Source: Onthophagus taurus
Taxonomy: Eukaryota; Arthropoda; Insecta; Coleoptera; Scarabaeidae
Direction: 5' to 3'
Length of the DNA stretch: 64,000 nucleotides
Assembly: GCF_036711975.1 (NCBI RefSeq)
Contig: NW_027248940.1
Coordinates: forward strand, 4,464,001 to 4,528,000
This document shows, piece by piece, positions 53,293 to 63,446 of the stretch. Numbering within the stretch: position 1 is the stretch's first letter; each line of letters opens with the position of its first letter. The notes under the pieces are model-generated. The model did not search any database. It was not told the DNA's origin and saw only the letters and a list, made by a program, of their open reading frames with translations. A program made the translations under genes and the position numbers.

Positions 53293-55545
53293 ATATATAT
53301 TTTATAGCGCTATATACCCAGTCGATGGCGTGAGGTCACAGTGAACTTCATACCAAAACCGGGTAAGCTTGATTATTTCACACCGAAATCGTTTAGACCA
53401 ATCAGTCTCTCCTCCTTTCTTTTGAAAACTCTGGAGAGACTGTGTGATCGCTATATTAGAGATTTCTGACTTCCAACTAAACCAGTAAATCCTAATCAAC
53501 ACGCTTACACTCAGGGCAAGTCCACACTAACGGCTCTTCACTCAGTGACCAGCTTTGTTGGTGGGGCGCTGGACCTAAAGGAGTCCGCCCTGGGGGTTTT
53601 CGTAGATATAGAGGGAGCTTTTGATAAAACAACTTTCTCTGGTATTAACGATGCCTTGTTAGAGCATAATGTTCCACCGACTCTTTGTGGTTGGATTGAG
53701 AACACTCTTAAACATAGGATAGTTAAGCTTAGGGCTGGCGATGTCAGTCTTCAAGGAGGAGTTACTCGAGGCTGTCCACAAGGGGGTGTACTATCCCCAC
53801 TTTTGTGGAACCTCACCCTGGATAGCCTCTTGAACCGCCTCGCCGAAGCCAACTTTATCACAGTTGGTTAGGCAGATGATTTAACCATTCTCGTCAAAGG
53901 CAAGTATATAAACCTGCTGTTTGACAGGATGCAAGTAGCTCTCAAACTGATAGAGACTTGGTGTGACGAACAAAGACTCTCTGTGAATCCTAAGAAGACA
54001 GAGTTGATTCTTTTCACACGGATGAGGAAGGTTGGCAATCCCAGAATGCCATCCCTTGCTGATACTCCATTGGTATTGTCAAAAGAAGTTAAATATCTGG
54101 GCATCACACTTGACAATAAAATGACATGGAGAGCCCACCTAGATAATAGAGTAAAAAAAGCGTACGTTGCATTCGGTCAATGCCGGAGGGCTATAGGTAA
54201 GACATGGGGTTTGTCACCCAGAAATGCCCTCTGGATTTACACGGCTGTAATCCGACCTATGCTTACTTATGGTGCAGTAGTATGGTGGTCAAAGACCCTA
54301 CAGTCTACATCCACTACTGCACTTAATAAAGTACAGAGACTTGCGTGTTTGTATGTTACAGGTGCACTGCAGCCATGGAAAACATGTTAAACCTAACGCC
54401 ACTTCATTTGTTCATCCAAGAGGTGGCATTGGTGACCATGACTCGACTGCGAGCAGCAGGAATTCTAATGGGTGAGAGAAATAGTAAAAATGCCAATCTC
54501 TGGAATGAAATGGTGGATTACTCACCAATTCTGGAGTGTGTAACGGACTTTACACCCCTACAACACATTTTTACGAAGAAATATCTCACCCACCCAAGCT
54601 CCACAGAAGTAGAGGTAAAAAACAGCCTTAAAATCTACACTGATGGTTCAAAGAGACGGGAAGGAGCTGGAGCCGGAGTCTTTTCGTACGATCTCCGACT
54701 CCACGTATCTGAACCTTTAGGTATAAGTACCACCGTCATACAGGCGGAGTTAATCGCCATACAACTTGCCGCTGACGTTATTGTCAGATCCAACTTGGTA
54801 GGTAAGACTTTTACAATTTATACTGACAGTAGACAAGCTATTTTAGCCCTGAGTAGAATAACAATTACCTCAGGACTTGTTATGGGTTGTCATCTGACAT
54901 TGGAGAAGGCCGCAGTGCATAACTGTGTCATACTTCAATGGATAAAAGGACACTCGACTTGTTCAGGTAACAAGCACGCTGATAGGCTTGCCAAAAGGGC
55001 TGCCAAGCGAGCGCCATGTTCGCCTGAACCGATAATCGCTCCGTCCTTATCAACTCAGATTGAGATAATTAAAGATTTTACCCACAAAAAGTTCATGAAC
55101 TGGTGGAATAGAGTTAAGGGTTGCCATCTGTCTAAGGAAGTATTACATTATCCTTCAGCAGAGGCAGCCTTGTCTTTCGTAAGGCTTGGTAGAAACGCTC
55201 TACGAACTGTAACGGGACTCGTCACGGGTCACTGTAAGGTAAACAAGCATCTTTATAACCTCAAGCTTGCTATTAGTCCTCTCTGTCGCCTCTGTAAAGA
55301 GAGCGAGGAGACGGTCCGACACATCTTGTGTGAATGCCCCACTCTGCAAGACCTCAGAATGAGAGACTTCGGAGAGGAATGGCCGACCACAGATGGCATC
55401 AGGAACACACCTCTGAACTGTATCCTAGCCTTCGGAAATTCCTTAGGCTGGTTGATGTAGCCGGAGACAGTGTAGGAGGATGTACAAGGGGCCCGTTGGG
55501 GCCTAGGTGCTGTGTGCGTAGCATACCCTCCGCTTTCCTACATAC
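53293..55545 (+). pseudogene. non-LTR retrotransposon (I/Jockey-type) with RT and RNase H, 5'-truncated
   Basis: Inserted in the Gypsy integrase with target duplication AATAGATATTTT (53281-53292 and 55546-55557). RT: Phe-Arg-Pro-Ile-Ser-Leu (about 53395), Phe-Val-Asp-Ile-Glu-Gly-Ala-Phe (53600), Gly-Cys-Pro-Gln-Gly-Gly-Val-Leu-Ser-Pro (53770), then Ala-Asp-Asp with the preceding Tyr codon changed to TAG (53868-53870). After a frameshift near 54360 an RNase H follows with all four acidic residues: Tyr-Thr-Asp-Gly-Ser (54640), Ala-Glu-Leu-Ile-Ala (54745), Tyr-Thr-Asp-Ser-Arg (54825), Lys-His-Ala-Asp-Arg-Leu (54975). The C-terminal Cys-Arg-Leu-Cys...His...Cys finger ends near 55340 and the stop is at 55460. 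Endonuclease and ORF1 are missing. A short TA-rich filler lies at the 5' join. Confidence 0.9.
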
Positions 55546-55557
55546 AATAGATATTTT

Positions 55558-56035
55558 TTGGTAATAGTTGATGCTCACTCAAAATGGATTGAGGTTTTTC
55601 CCACTAGAAATACTACAAGTTCATTCACAAATGAAGTATTAAGTAGTTTATTTGCTAGATTTGGAATTCCACATGTAATTGTTTCGGACAACGGTCCACA
55701 ATTTACATCTAATGAATTCAAATTATTTTTAAATAAAATGCATATTAAGCATATTACGACAACACCCGATTCACCTGCATCAAATGGCGCTCCTGAAAAT
55801 GCAGTAAGGACAGTAAAAAACGGTTTACGACGAGCACTTATTGACAAAAATACAAAAAATATATTTTTTGCGTTACAGAACTTTTTTTTTGATTATCGCA
55901 ATATGCCACATGCAACAACTAAAGAGAAACCTTCTGTTCTTATGTTCAAAAGACATATTAATTTCAGATTTAATATAATGAATCCTAAAATCTATAAAAG
56001 GAGTAAGAAAAATTATTCAATAAATAATAATGTAA
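55558..56035 (+). pseudogene. Gypsy integrase core (middle piece)
   Basis: Resumes with Val-Ile-Val-Asp-Ala-His-Ser-Lys-Trp (first catalytic Asp), Val-Ser-Asp-Asn-Gly-Pro-Gln-Phe (second Asp) and Ser-Asn-Gly-Ala-Pro-Glu-Asn-Ala (Glu), followed by a Lys-rich stretch cut at TTAA 56036-56039 by piggyBac. The triad is intact in this fragment. Confidence 0.9.
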
Positions 56036-56039
56036 TTAA

Positions 56040-58486
56040 GCCTTTGCACTCGTATGTCGCCGTAGGAGCGGCAAGATGCGTTTTACCGTTGGGCTCGTAT
56101 GTCGCCGTATAATCGCCACAATACGTTTAAGCTTTGCACTCATATGTCGCCGTATAGGCGGCACACCATGTTAAACCACTTCAGTTCACATGTGCACCAT
56201 TTTTGCGTTTTGAATATTACTCAGTTTTATAACTAACACGATTGGGTAAAGTTCGGTGTATTTTTTCGTTATATTTCGAAAAAAAATATTTGAAATGCCC
56301 AAGAACTTTTTACAAGATGAAATTGAAAATGAGTTGCAAAGTAGTGACGATAAATTTTATATTGACGCGCCTGAAAATAATAGATTGGATAGTGATAATA
56401 TTAGTGAAGAAAGTGACTCTAGTAGTGGTAGTGATATTATAGTTACTAAAAGACAGAGAACCATACCTTTACCATCAAGTTCAAGCAGCAGTACAGAAGA
56501 CGAGAATATAACACAACCTGGCAATTTTGGTCCATGGCAGGACGTCACATGCCACGATCAGGTACCAGACAGGATTCTATTTACTTCTGGGGATAAAATG
56601 GTAGGATCACAAATTCCAGATACTTGTACAAAACCCATAGATTTTTTCAAGCTTTTATAACTACGCTAGACATAAAATAGCACAGAAGAGGTTGTCAAAA
56701 CGTTCTACATGGCACACGTGGGTAGATACTACAGTAGAAGAGTTTACCGCATTTATTGCTGGTTGTCCTAAATATGGGTCCGATAACCGTATCTAATATC
56801 CAAGAGTATTGGTCACAACAGTTTAATGCCAAAATACCTTTTTTTAGTAGCATATTTAGAAGTGAACGATTTTTACAAATTTTTTGGATGCTCCACTTGC
56901 ATGAAAACGATCCAAATGACCAAACTCTTAGGGCTCGAACTCAGAAAGTCAGTCAATATTTAGATTATTTGGACAAACAATTCAAAGAACATTTTGTTCC
57001 ATCAAGAGAGATATCGGTAGACGAATCTGTTGTTGGATTTAAGGGTAAAATTAGTTTTTTAACTTACAACCCTAACAAGCCTACGAAATGGGGGATAAGA
57101 ATTTATGTAATGGCGGATGCTTACACCGGGTATGTTTATTCAATTTTGCCGTACTACGGAAGCTTGACATCGGAAGATTTAGTGAGACCTGATTTGCCTG
57201 TAAGTACAAGGATAGTGTTACATCTTTGTCAAAAATTATTAGACAATAACCCAAGATGTAAAGGATATCATTTTTACACCGATAGATACTATACTAGCTT
57301 GCCACTTGCAGAAGAGTTGTTAAAACTAAATATTCATTTGACAGGCACTATTCAAATAAACCGCAAATTTATACCTGATTCTATCAAAAAACCAACATTT
57401 GCCGAAGACAACACATTTGCATGCAGATCAGGTAATTTGATGTTATTGGCATGGAAAGATAAAAGGGTCGTCACCATACTTGCTTCGTGGGATATTTCAG
57501 GAACACAGCCTATCAACAGAAGAGTACGTGGAGGCAACTTACAAGTTGTAAATAAGCCAAATGTAGTGGTCAATTACAATAAATTTATGGGAGGTGTCGA
57601 CCGCGCAGACTCTTATTCAGCGTCATACTCTTTCCTGAGGAAGTCTTTGAAGTGGTGGCGAAAGTTATTTTTCTGGGGACTCGAAATGTCCAGTGTCAAC
57701 GCATATTTATTATACAAAATTTCACAACGGGGCCAAAACAAAAAACCAATGACACATCTAAAGTTTGTTCGGGAATTGGTTGACGAGATGACAAAAAACT
57801 TTCGGCAGGGGTCCAAAACTTCTGGCAGACCATCATCTGTAGATACAGAAGAACGGCTAAATGGTAAATTACATATTTTACGCCAAAATGATGGGAAGAA
57901 AAAAGACTGTGCAGTATGTTCTAACCGTAAAGTACAAGGCGGCAGGCGGGAAACTAGGTATATTTGTGACACTTGCACACGTAAGCCTGGACTACATATT
58001 GGTGACTGCTTCGAACGGTACCATACACTACAACATTATAAAACGTAATTTTTTGTAGATTGTGTATAAATTTATTTAATGATAATGGTAGTGATTATGA
58101 TAACGTTAGGTTTTATTTGTGTTTCTCTATCCTCAAGATTTATTATTTTTGTAATCCATTATTTTTTATTTAGTGTTTTTCAAGTTTTTTTTATTTAGTT
58201 ATTTTTCATGTTATAATTGTAATAAATTATTGTGTTTAATTTGAATAAACATCTGTGTAAAAAAATATTTTTTAAAAAACATCCCATAGTTTTTAACATT
58301 AAGCGATTTTTTTTTAATTTTCCCAAATTTTTATTTGGTTTTTACACTAAGTGTATTTACCAAGCAATATTAGCGCATTAAAAAAAAATCCCATATAAAA
58401 AAAATTCCGAGTAGACAGATAAGTAGATAAAATAATAGTCCGAGTACAGTGTACTCACAAAAGGACATATATACGAGTGCAAAGGG
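56040..58486 (+). mobile_element. piggyBac-like element in the Gypsy integrase tail
   Basis: 2447 bp flanked by TTAA at 56036-56039 and 58487-58490. Ends are GCCTTTGCACTCGTATGT and, inverted, CCCTTTGCACTCGTATAT. The left subterminal region repeats GCACTCGTATGTCGCCGTA three times (56045, 56092, 56135), probably transposase binding sites. 58049-58486 is AT-rich 3' sequence without a gene. Confidence 0.93.
56295..58048 (+). pseudogene. piggyBac-like transposase with two frame breaks
   Basis: Starts Met-Pro-Lys-Asn-Phe-Leu. The N-terminal acidic/Ser-rich part runs to about 56655; coding sequence then shifts frame for about 100 nt (56661-56757, including Trp-Val-Asp-Thr-Thr-Val-Glu-Glu-Phe) and shifts back for the rest (Val-Val-Leu-Asn-Met-Gly-Pro-Ile onward). 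Catalytic region: Ile-Ser-Val-Asp-Glu-Ser-Val-Val-Gly-Phe-Lys-Gly, Tyr-Thr-Asp-Arg-Tyr-Tyr-Thr-Ser and Met-Gly-Gly-Val-Asp-Arg-Ala-Asp, the expected DDD residues. The C-terminal Cys-rich domain (Cys-Ala-Val-Cys ... Cys-Asp-Thr-Cys ... His ... Cys) is complete. Two small indels inactivate it as read. Confidence 0.9.
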
Positions 58487-58490
58487 TTAA

Positions 58491-58857
58491 AGGCCAAAGG
58501 CGACAACTAAAATATAATAACGGATCTAGGAAATGTAATTTTAGCATAGGACAATATGTATTTGTTAAGGATTATAGAATTCCAATGAAAACTAAGTGGG
58601 TTAAGGGTAAAATAATTAAAAGAATTGGAAAATGTGTTTATTTATGTAATGTGCCTGAGGTTGGTAAAGTATGGAAACGCCACGCAAATCAAATACAATA
58701 ATGTAGAAGTGTTGTGAGTTCACTGGCGCCTTTACCTATCACAAACACAAAAGAAAACACTGAAATAATTGAAATTTTTGATGAACAAGTTGCAAGTGTT
58801 AATAATAGACCAAAAAGACAAATAAAAGCACCTGAACGACTTGCATATGAATAGATT
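58491..58857 (+). pseudogene. Gypsy integrase C-terminal tail (last piece)
   Basis: Reading through the TTAA, the frame continues (Phe-Ser-Ile-Gly-Gln-Tyr-Val-Phe-Val-Lys-Asp ... Lys-Trp-Val-Lys-Gly-Lys-Ile), the small barrel after the integrase core. It stops at 58701, and a further coding stretch with Arg-Pro-Lys-Arg-Gln-Ile-Lys-Ala-Pro-Glu-Arg ends near 58854, the usual Gypsy pol terminus. Confidence 0.85.
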
Positions 58858-58930
58858 TTTTTTTTTTAGACGGAGAGAGTATTTGTATATGTATATACTA
58901 GATTAGTTTAATTTTTTTTAGGGGGAGAGA

Positions 58931-59065
58931 TGTAGAATACGGTTTATTTTGGTTTATTGTTGTAAGACTGGTTTTTGTGTGTGAACACATGTTTGTCTTG
59001 TTACATTTCATTTTTACGTTTAGTCGGAATAAAGTATTGGTAGAGAAAGAATGTATTTTATTACA
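58931..59065 (+). repeat. 3' LTR of the Gypsy element (tentative)
   Basis: It begins TGTAGAATACGG immediately after the polypurine tract TTTTTTTTAGGGGGAGAGA and contains AATAAAG. I placed the end at TTACA (59065) by the TG...CA rule; there is no second LTR in the window to confirm it. Confidence 0.5.
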
Positions 59066-59156
59066 AATTTTACAAATATGTACGAAATTTATCTTTTACT
59101 TCTTTTGCAAAAAGGGTTGAATTTCGAGCATTGGTGTTGTTATTTATGGGTAGTAA

Positions 59157-60470
59157 CTACTCCCCAGAATGAGTGTCCTCATTACGTATATTTCCTTCCC
59201 TATATGTTTGCCCCCGGTTCTTACTCAGATAATTATATAAGTAACAGCAAGCCAGAACAATGGTAGCACTTTTTTCGGGGGATAAATTTATCGTAATAAA
59301 TAAAACTCGAAATCTTGAGGCTAAAATTCCGAAAACATTCTCAACAATCCGTCGAGCTCTGGAAAACCTGAAATTACAAATTTCCTCTTCCAATATTAAG
59401 GCCCTTCGGCTATATGGCTTCATTATATTTTCTTTTAAAGGAAAAGCGTCATCTGCTATAAATACGTATGGTACCTTTTCTGGAAAATTTGGTAGTTCTA
59501 TTGGATCTGGGAGTTTTAATTTGTTTTCTTGAAGTCTTTCATCAAATTTTGTTGCGGTAAAGACTCCACCATCTGAAATTCTACCATTTGATCCAATATC
59601 CGCTATTATAATTTCGTAGTTTGGATCAGCTATCAACATCAGCACTACGCTGTGAGTCTTTTTGTAGTTAAAATAGTGGCTACCTGAATTTGCTGGTTTT
59701 ATAATCGCTACATGTTTTCCATCTATTGCACCTAAGCAATTTGGGAAATTCCATCGGCTATTAAAATTTGATGCGATTTCTTTCCAGGCCTCTTTATTTC
59801 TTGGCATCTAGAAATTGCAAAGTATATTTAAATTTACTTTTAAAATTGTATCTTTTAGTATATGAACGTAATTTTAAAATGGTATTTTTAGGCACCAGAA
59901 GATTCATTAGAAGCCGAATCAACACAAATAACTCCATCACGTCCAAAAATACAAAAGTTGTCTAATGAAAGAAATGAATTTCTAAAAAAGGCAGTTAAAC
60001 ATTTAGACACAGTAAGTGATGAGGCAGAAATGCTCGGCAAAGTTTGGGCATCGCAATACAGAAAACTTTCCGTTGAGCGGCAACTGTATGCCAAGAAGCA
60101 TATTGATGACATTCTGTATCATGGTCGCCTTTCAAAACTAGGTCCTTCGCCTACCCCATCAATGACACCATTGCCTTTCGTGAATCCATCATCGTACGAC
60201 TCAAGTTCAACTACTATGTCGTATATGTGTGAACCAATGCAGACACCATGTTATACAGATGTATCGTCTTTATTAAGCGATACTCAATATCATTAAGATG
60301 TTATAATAAATAAACGATAATAATTGTTTACCTACCTTTATACATTCCTTCAATGTACTAATAATCGCTTCGTATGTTTCAATTACAATTTTTCCTATTG
60401 TTTGCGGAGCTATGGCCGTCAAAAATTTTAAATCTTCATAAGTTGCACCACTGGCCAAAAAAACAGACAA
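59157..60470 (-). CDS. PIF/Harbinger transposase (HARBI1-like), partial
   Basis: Two exons on the minus strand: about 60470-60331 (Phe-Leu-Ala-Ser-Gly-Ala-Thr-Tyr-Glu-Asp-Leu ... Ile-Gly-Lys-Ile-Val-Ile-Glu-Thr), GT donor at 60330, AG acceptor before 59807, then 59807-59157. The DDE_Tnp_4 triad: Gly-Ala-Ile-Asp-Gly-Lys-His, Ile-Ser-Asp-Gly-Gly-Val-Phe, and Ala-Arg-Arg-Ile-Val-Glu-Asn-Val-Phe-Gly. The catalytic exon is open to its stop. The N-terminus above 60470 is unclear: the frame at 60569-60826 is not recognisable. 60300-61260 otherwise holds nothing firm. Confidence 0.85.
59892..60296 (+). CDS. MADF/BESS-type accessory protein of the Harbinger element, C-terminal exon
   Basis: Open from an AG acceptor at 59890-59891 to the stop at 60296 (about 134 residues). 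It contains Val-Trp-Ala-Ser-Gln-Tyr-Arg-Lys-Leu-Ser-Val-Glu-Arg-Gln and Ala-Lys-Lys-His-Ile-Asp-Asp-Ile-Leu, a BESS-like motif, then a Ser/Pro/Thr-rich tail. Harbinger elements usually encode a second, Myb/SANT or MADF DNA-binding protein, and this fits its C-terminus. The DNA-binding exon is not visible. It lies wholly within the transposase intron on the opposite strand. Confidence 0.6.
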   Translation, partial: APEDSLEAESTQITPSRPKIQKLSNERNEFLKKAVKHLDTVSDEAEMLGKVWASQYRKLSVERQLYAKKHIDDILYHGRLSKLGPSPTPSMTPLPFVNPSSYDSSSTTMSYMCEPMQTPCYTDVSSLLSDTQYH

Positions 60471-61259
60471 TAATATTTTTTATGACAAGAAAAATGGCAA
60501 GTGTTGTACCACTTTGGAAACTTGACTAAACAGACCATCTTTTAAAATTACTTGCCAAGGGTGTTGTATTACTCCTTTTTTAGAAATCGTGTGTCAAACT
60601 TGATAGACATAAATTCTTTCAACCTTAACTCAATCAAATTAATATATTTTTTTGCAAAATTAACGATTTTTGTTGTTTGATTTGTGACTTCTATAGTAGC
60701 ATGGTTCACAAGGAATACATTATTAAAAAAATCACTATTAAATTGCGAACATTTCTGACCGTAGTTCCTAAAGACATGATGTGCAGGACCGATTTTTAAC
60801 GTTTTCAAAAATATGTCTATTACCACTTAACTGGAAGTTTTTTCTCATTTTTACCAGAACAGGTATGGGTTGGCCTCTCACCCGGTGCCCGCTTGACGTT
60901 GAGTTTCGGGACACCTGTATATTGTGATGGACACATTTTAAGTTACACTTTGGCCATCGGCGCGTGATTACAATAACGCTGAGCAATAGAATTGGCTCTA
61001 ATGAGATACATAAGTAGTTAATAAGTCTAAGCGAAAAGCATTCGTAGCCACGAACACAATAGACATGTAATAACTAAAATAAATTAGTATTCTTAAACTA
61101 AAAAGTGTTTAAATATTGTTGGAAATAAATATATACACCCTAACCACCTGGAAACCCAAATGGGGTCAATACAATATGCAAAACATATTTTTTTTATTAA
61201 AGATTTTGCCGTATTGGTTGAAAAATTGGCTTAGTGTTGTTATTGAATAATAAAAGAAT

Positions 61260-62095
61260 TTTTTATTTATTAGGAACAAACATTTTTGTAGTGTTTCCTC
61301 TCACACGGCTTAACATGTGATGATCAATATTTTGGCAGACGTCAATAATTTCGTCAATAACACCATAAAAAGAAATCTAAAGGTGTCAGATCTGGTGATC
61401 TTGTTGGCCATTCAATCGGCCCACGTCGACCGATCCACCGTCCATTAAAATCTGTATCAAAATAATTTCGTACCATTGCCAAATAATGTGGAGGAGCCAT
61501 TTCAAAATCGTCAGGATTCTGGTGTACAATTTGCAAAAGACTTGGATTAATATCTTCTTCTAATAATCTTAAATACAATTCCGGTCTAATTTTCGGTTAG
61601 GAATATTGGTCTCACGATGTGATTTCCCAATATGCCTGTCCAAACATTTATTTTCTTGGGAAATTGAGTGTTAACTTCACGATATTCATGTGAACTAAAA
61701 TCACTCTAGTAACGTACATTTTGCCGATGCAATTTTCCATCCAAAAAGAAAGTACATTCATCACTGAAACAAATCTAAAAATATTTCCCCGCCGTTGTTG
61801 GACCCACATCACACGTTGATGCGATAGCAGCAGACGACATCATGCACGCATTAACTACTTCTGTTAACATCTGCACTTGTGTGTCTTCAGAAATCGAACG
61901 ACGACCAGTTCTTTTACGGTCCTCGACGCTTCCAGTTTCCAAAAACTTATTTACAAGTTCTCTTAAATACTTTCGACTAATTGGATGTTCAGGAAATCGT
62001 TCATTAAATTGTCGCTCTGTTTCATGTACATTTCTGTCAGCACGAGGGAATATTAAAATTCCTCCGATTTTGTGCTCTAAACTCCTTCTAGCCAT
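61260..62095 (-). pseudogene. mariner-like transposase, broken (second copy of the edge family)
   Basis: N-terminal frame 62095-61775: Met-Ala-Arg-Arg-Ser-Leu-Glu-His-Lys, two helix-turn-helix segments joined by Arg-Lys-Arg-Thr-Gly-Arg-Arg. The middle (61780-61580) is frameshifted but shows Phe-Ser-Asp-Glu-Cys-Thr-Phe (first Asp). The C-terminal frame 61578-61354 ends in Leu-Thr-Pro-Leu-Asp-Phe-Phe-Leu-Trp. The rest of the tail is out of frame. Same family as 1-243, opposite strand. Confidence 0.8.
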
Positions 62096-62332
62096 TTTGA
62101 TCTCGCTTTTCTTTGGTTATACTTGGTCGGGTAGAATTCCAAGATAGAAATGAAGGACAATATTTGCATGCTGCCTTAAATAGAAAATTTCAAGGTACCT
62201 ACAAACTTTAAAATTGTTATGACAATTTTTTCTTAGAAGTTTTAAGAAGAACTTTCTTTTTATCCTTTTCTTGCATTGATTGTTTCATAAAAACATTCTA
62301 AAAGAATTGCCGATTTTAACCCTGCTTAACCC

Positions 62333-62722
62333 GAGCGTAGACCGACCTTTAACTGACCGTCCACCATTTATCTGGCCCATTGTATCTCGACAGGTAGTCA
62401 ACGAAGATGCGTTGGTTTTTCCGGCGAAATTTCGCATTTTGTTTAATATTTATGTAAAAAACTAATAAACCGATATTTGATTGTGAGGTATCGTTGGATT
62501 CGTATTGTTTTATTCTTTCGAAAGATACCATAATATACTGGGTGTTCCATTTAAAAAAACAAAGTTGATCCATTTTCCGGAAAAACTAAAAGTGATAGCA
62601 AAATTTTCCATAAGACAATATTTGTGCTGATAAAATATAGAAACTGACGTTTTTTTGCTCATATTGATATCTCAATCTGTTCAGAAGTTAAACAGGGGGG
62701 GGGTTACTTTACGCTAGCACTG
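62333..62722 (+). repeat. terminal repeat of the edge mariner family (second copy)
   Basis: Matches 495-891 in direct orientation with scattered changes, again ending TTACTTTACGCTAGCACTG before TA. It lies upstream of the minus-strand transposase, whereas in the first copy it lies downstream of the plus-strand one. Confidence 0.65.
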
Positions 62723-62948
62723 TATAATGAGTTGCATACTGAGCTTACGATTGCAGATGTGGCGCGGTTTCGAATGGGAGTTTATGCGGGGCTACTCGAG
62801 AGTCAAACTTTGATTATCAATCAGGGATGATATTTGAATGTGTTGGGTGACGCATTCAGTTGGTAGCACTGGTTGGTTATTTGGCGGTCTGGCATTTTTG
62901 ATTTTTGCTTTTCTATTTTTATTTTTGTTTTCGTTCAATTTTTGATAT

Positions 62949-63441
62949 TGTGGCGAACATCTGGACGCCAGAGAACTTTTTTAACCGTTCAAAAAAATCT
63001 CTCTCCGGTCATCTGGGCAGGACACCCTTTTGGTCCAGGCAAAGGGTTCCCGGAAAACTTTCACCGGAGATATTACTGGACGCTCTCCGTGGCGAACATC
63101 TGGACGCCAGAAAGCGTTCGAAACAATTCAGAAGAACTCTCTCCGTACATCTGGACAGCAGATCCTTTTGGTCCAGACAAGGACTCGAAGAGAGCTTTCA
63201 CCGGGGATGTTACTGGACTCGGGGATAAAAGGAACCAGGATCGGCCCAGAGAGTTCAGTCAGTTACCACCAGTTACCATCACTTATCAGTTAGCAGTTAC
63301 CATCGGCAGATCAGTCAGCAGTTACCCTTTTCGCGTCCGCACTTACATTATTGTTATTATTGTTGTAAATAAAATTTTGTTGTTGAAGACATTGGTTTTC
63401 CTAAAACTTCCTCCCGCTACTATCAAACCATTAGCCCCGCA
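62949..63441 (+). mobile_element. solo LTR with 5-bp target duplication
   Basis: 493 bp from TGTGGCGAACATCTGGACGC to TTAGCCCCGCA, flanked by GATAT at 62944-62948 and 63442-63446. It has a promoter-like GGGGATAAAAGGAACC (about 63220) and an AAATAAA signal near 63367. Internally there is a 139-bp tandem duplication (start points 62950 and 63089). The neighbouring sequence has no gag-pol, so recombination between LTRs is the simplest origin. An open 194-codon frame across it is chance. Confidence 0.85.
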
Positions 63442-63446
63442 GATAT

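Larger units (their letters stand above)
51584..59065 (+). mobile_element. 5'-truncated Ty3/Gypsy element with two nested insertions
   Basis: Pieces 51584-53292, 55558-56035 and 58491-59065 join into one Gypsy pol plus 3' end: RT, RNase H, integrase zinc domain | integrase core | C-terminal tail, polypurine tract, LTR. The splits are a non-LTR element (53293-55545) and a piggyBac element (56040-58486), each with its own target duplication. Gag, protease and the 5' LTR are missing. Confidence 0.9.

Noticed and set aside
60569-60826. 85-codon minus-strand frame upstream of the Harbinger exon
   Set aside because: It could be transposase N-terminus but has no recognisable helix-turn-helix and no visible splice to the next exon.
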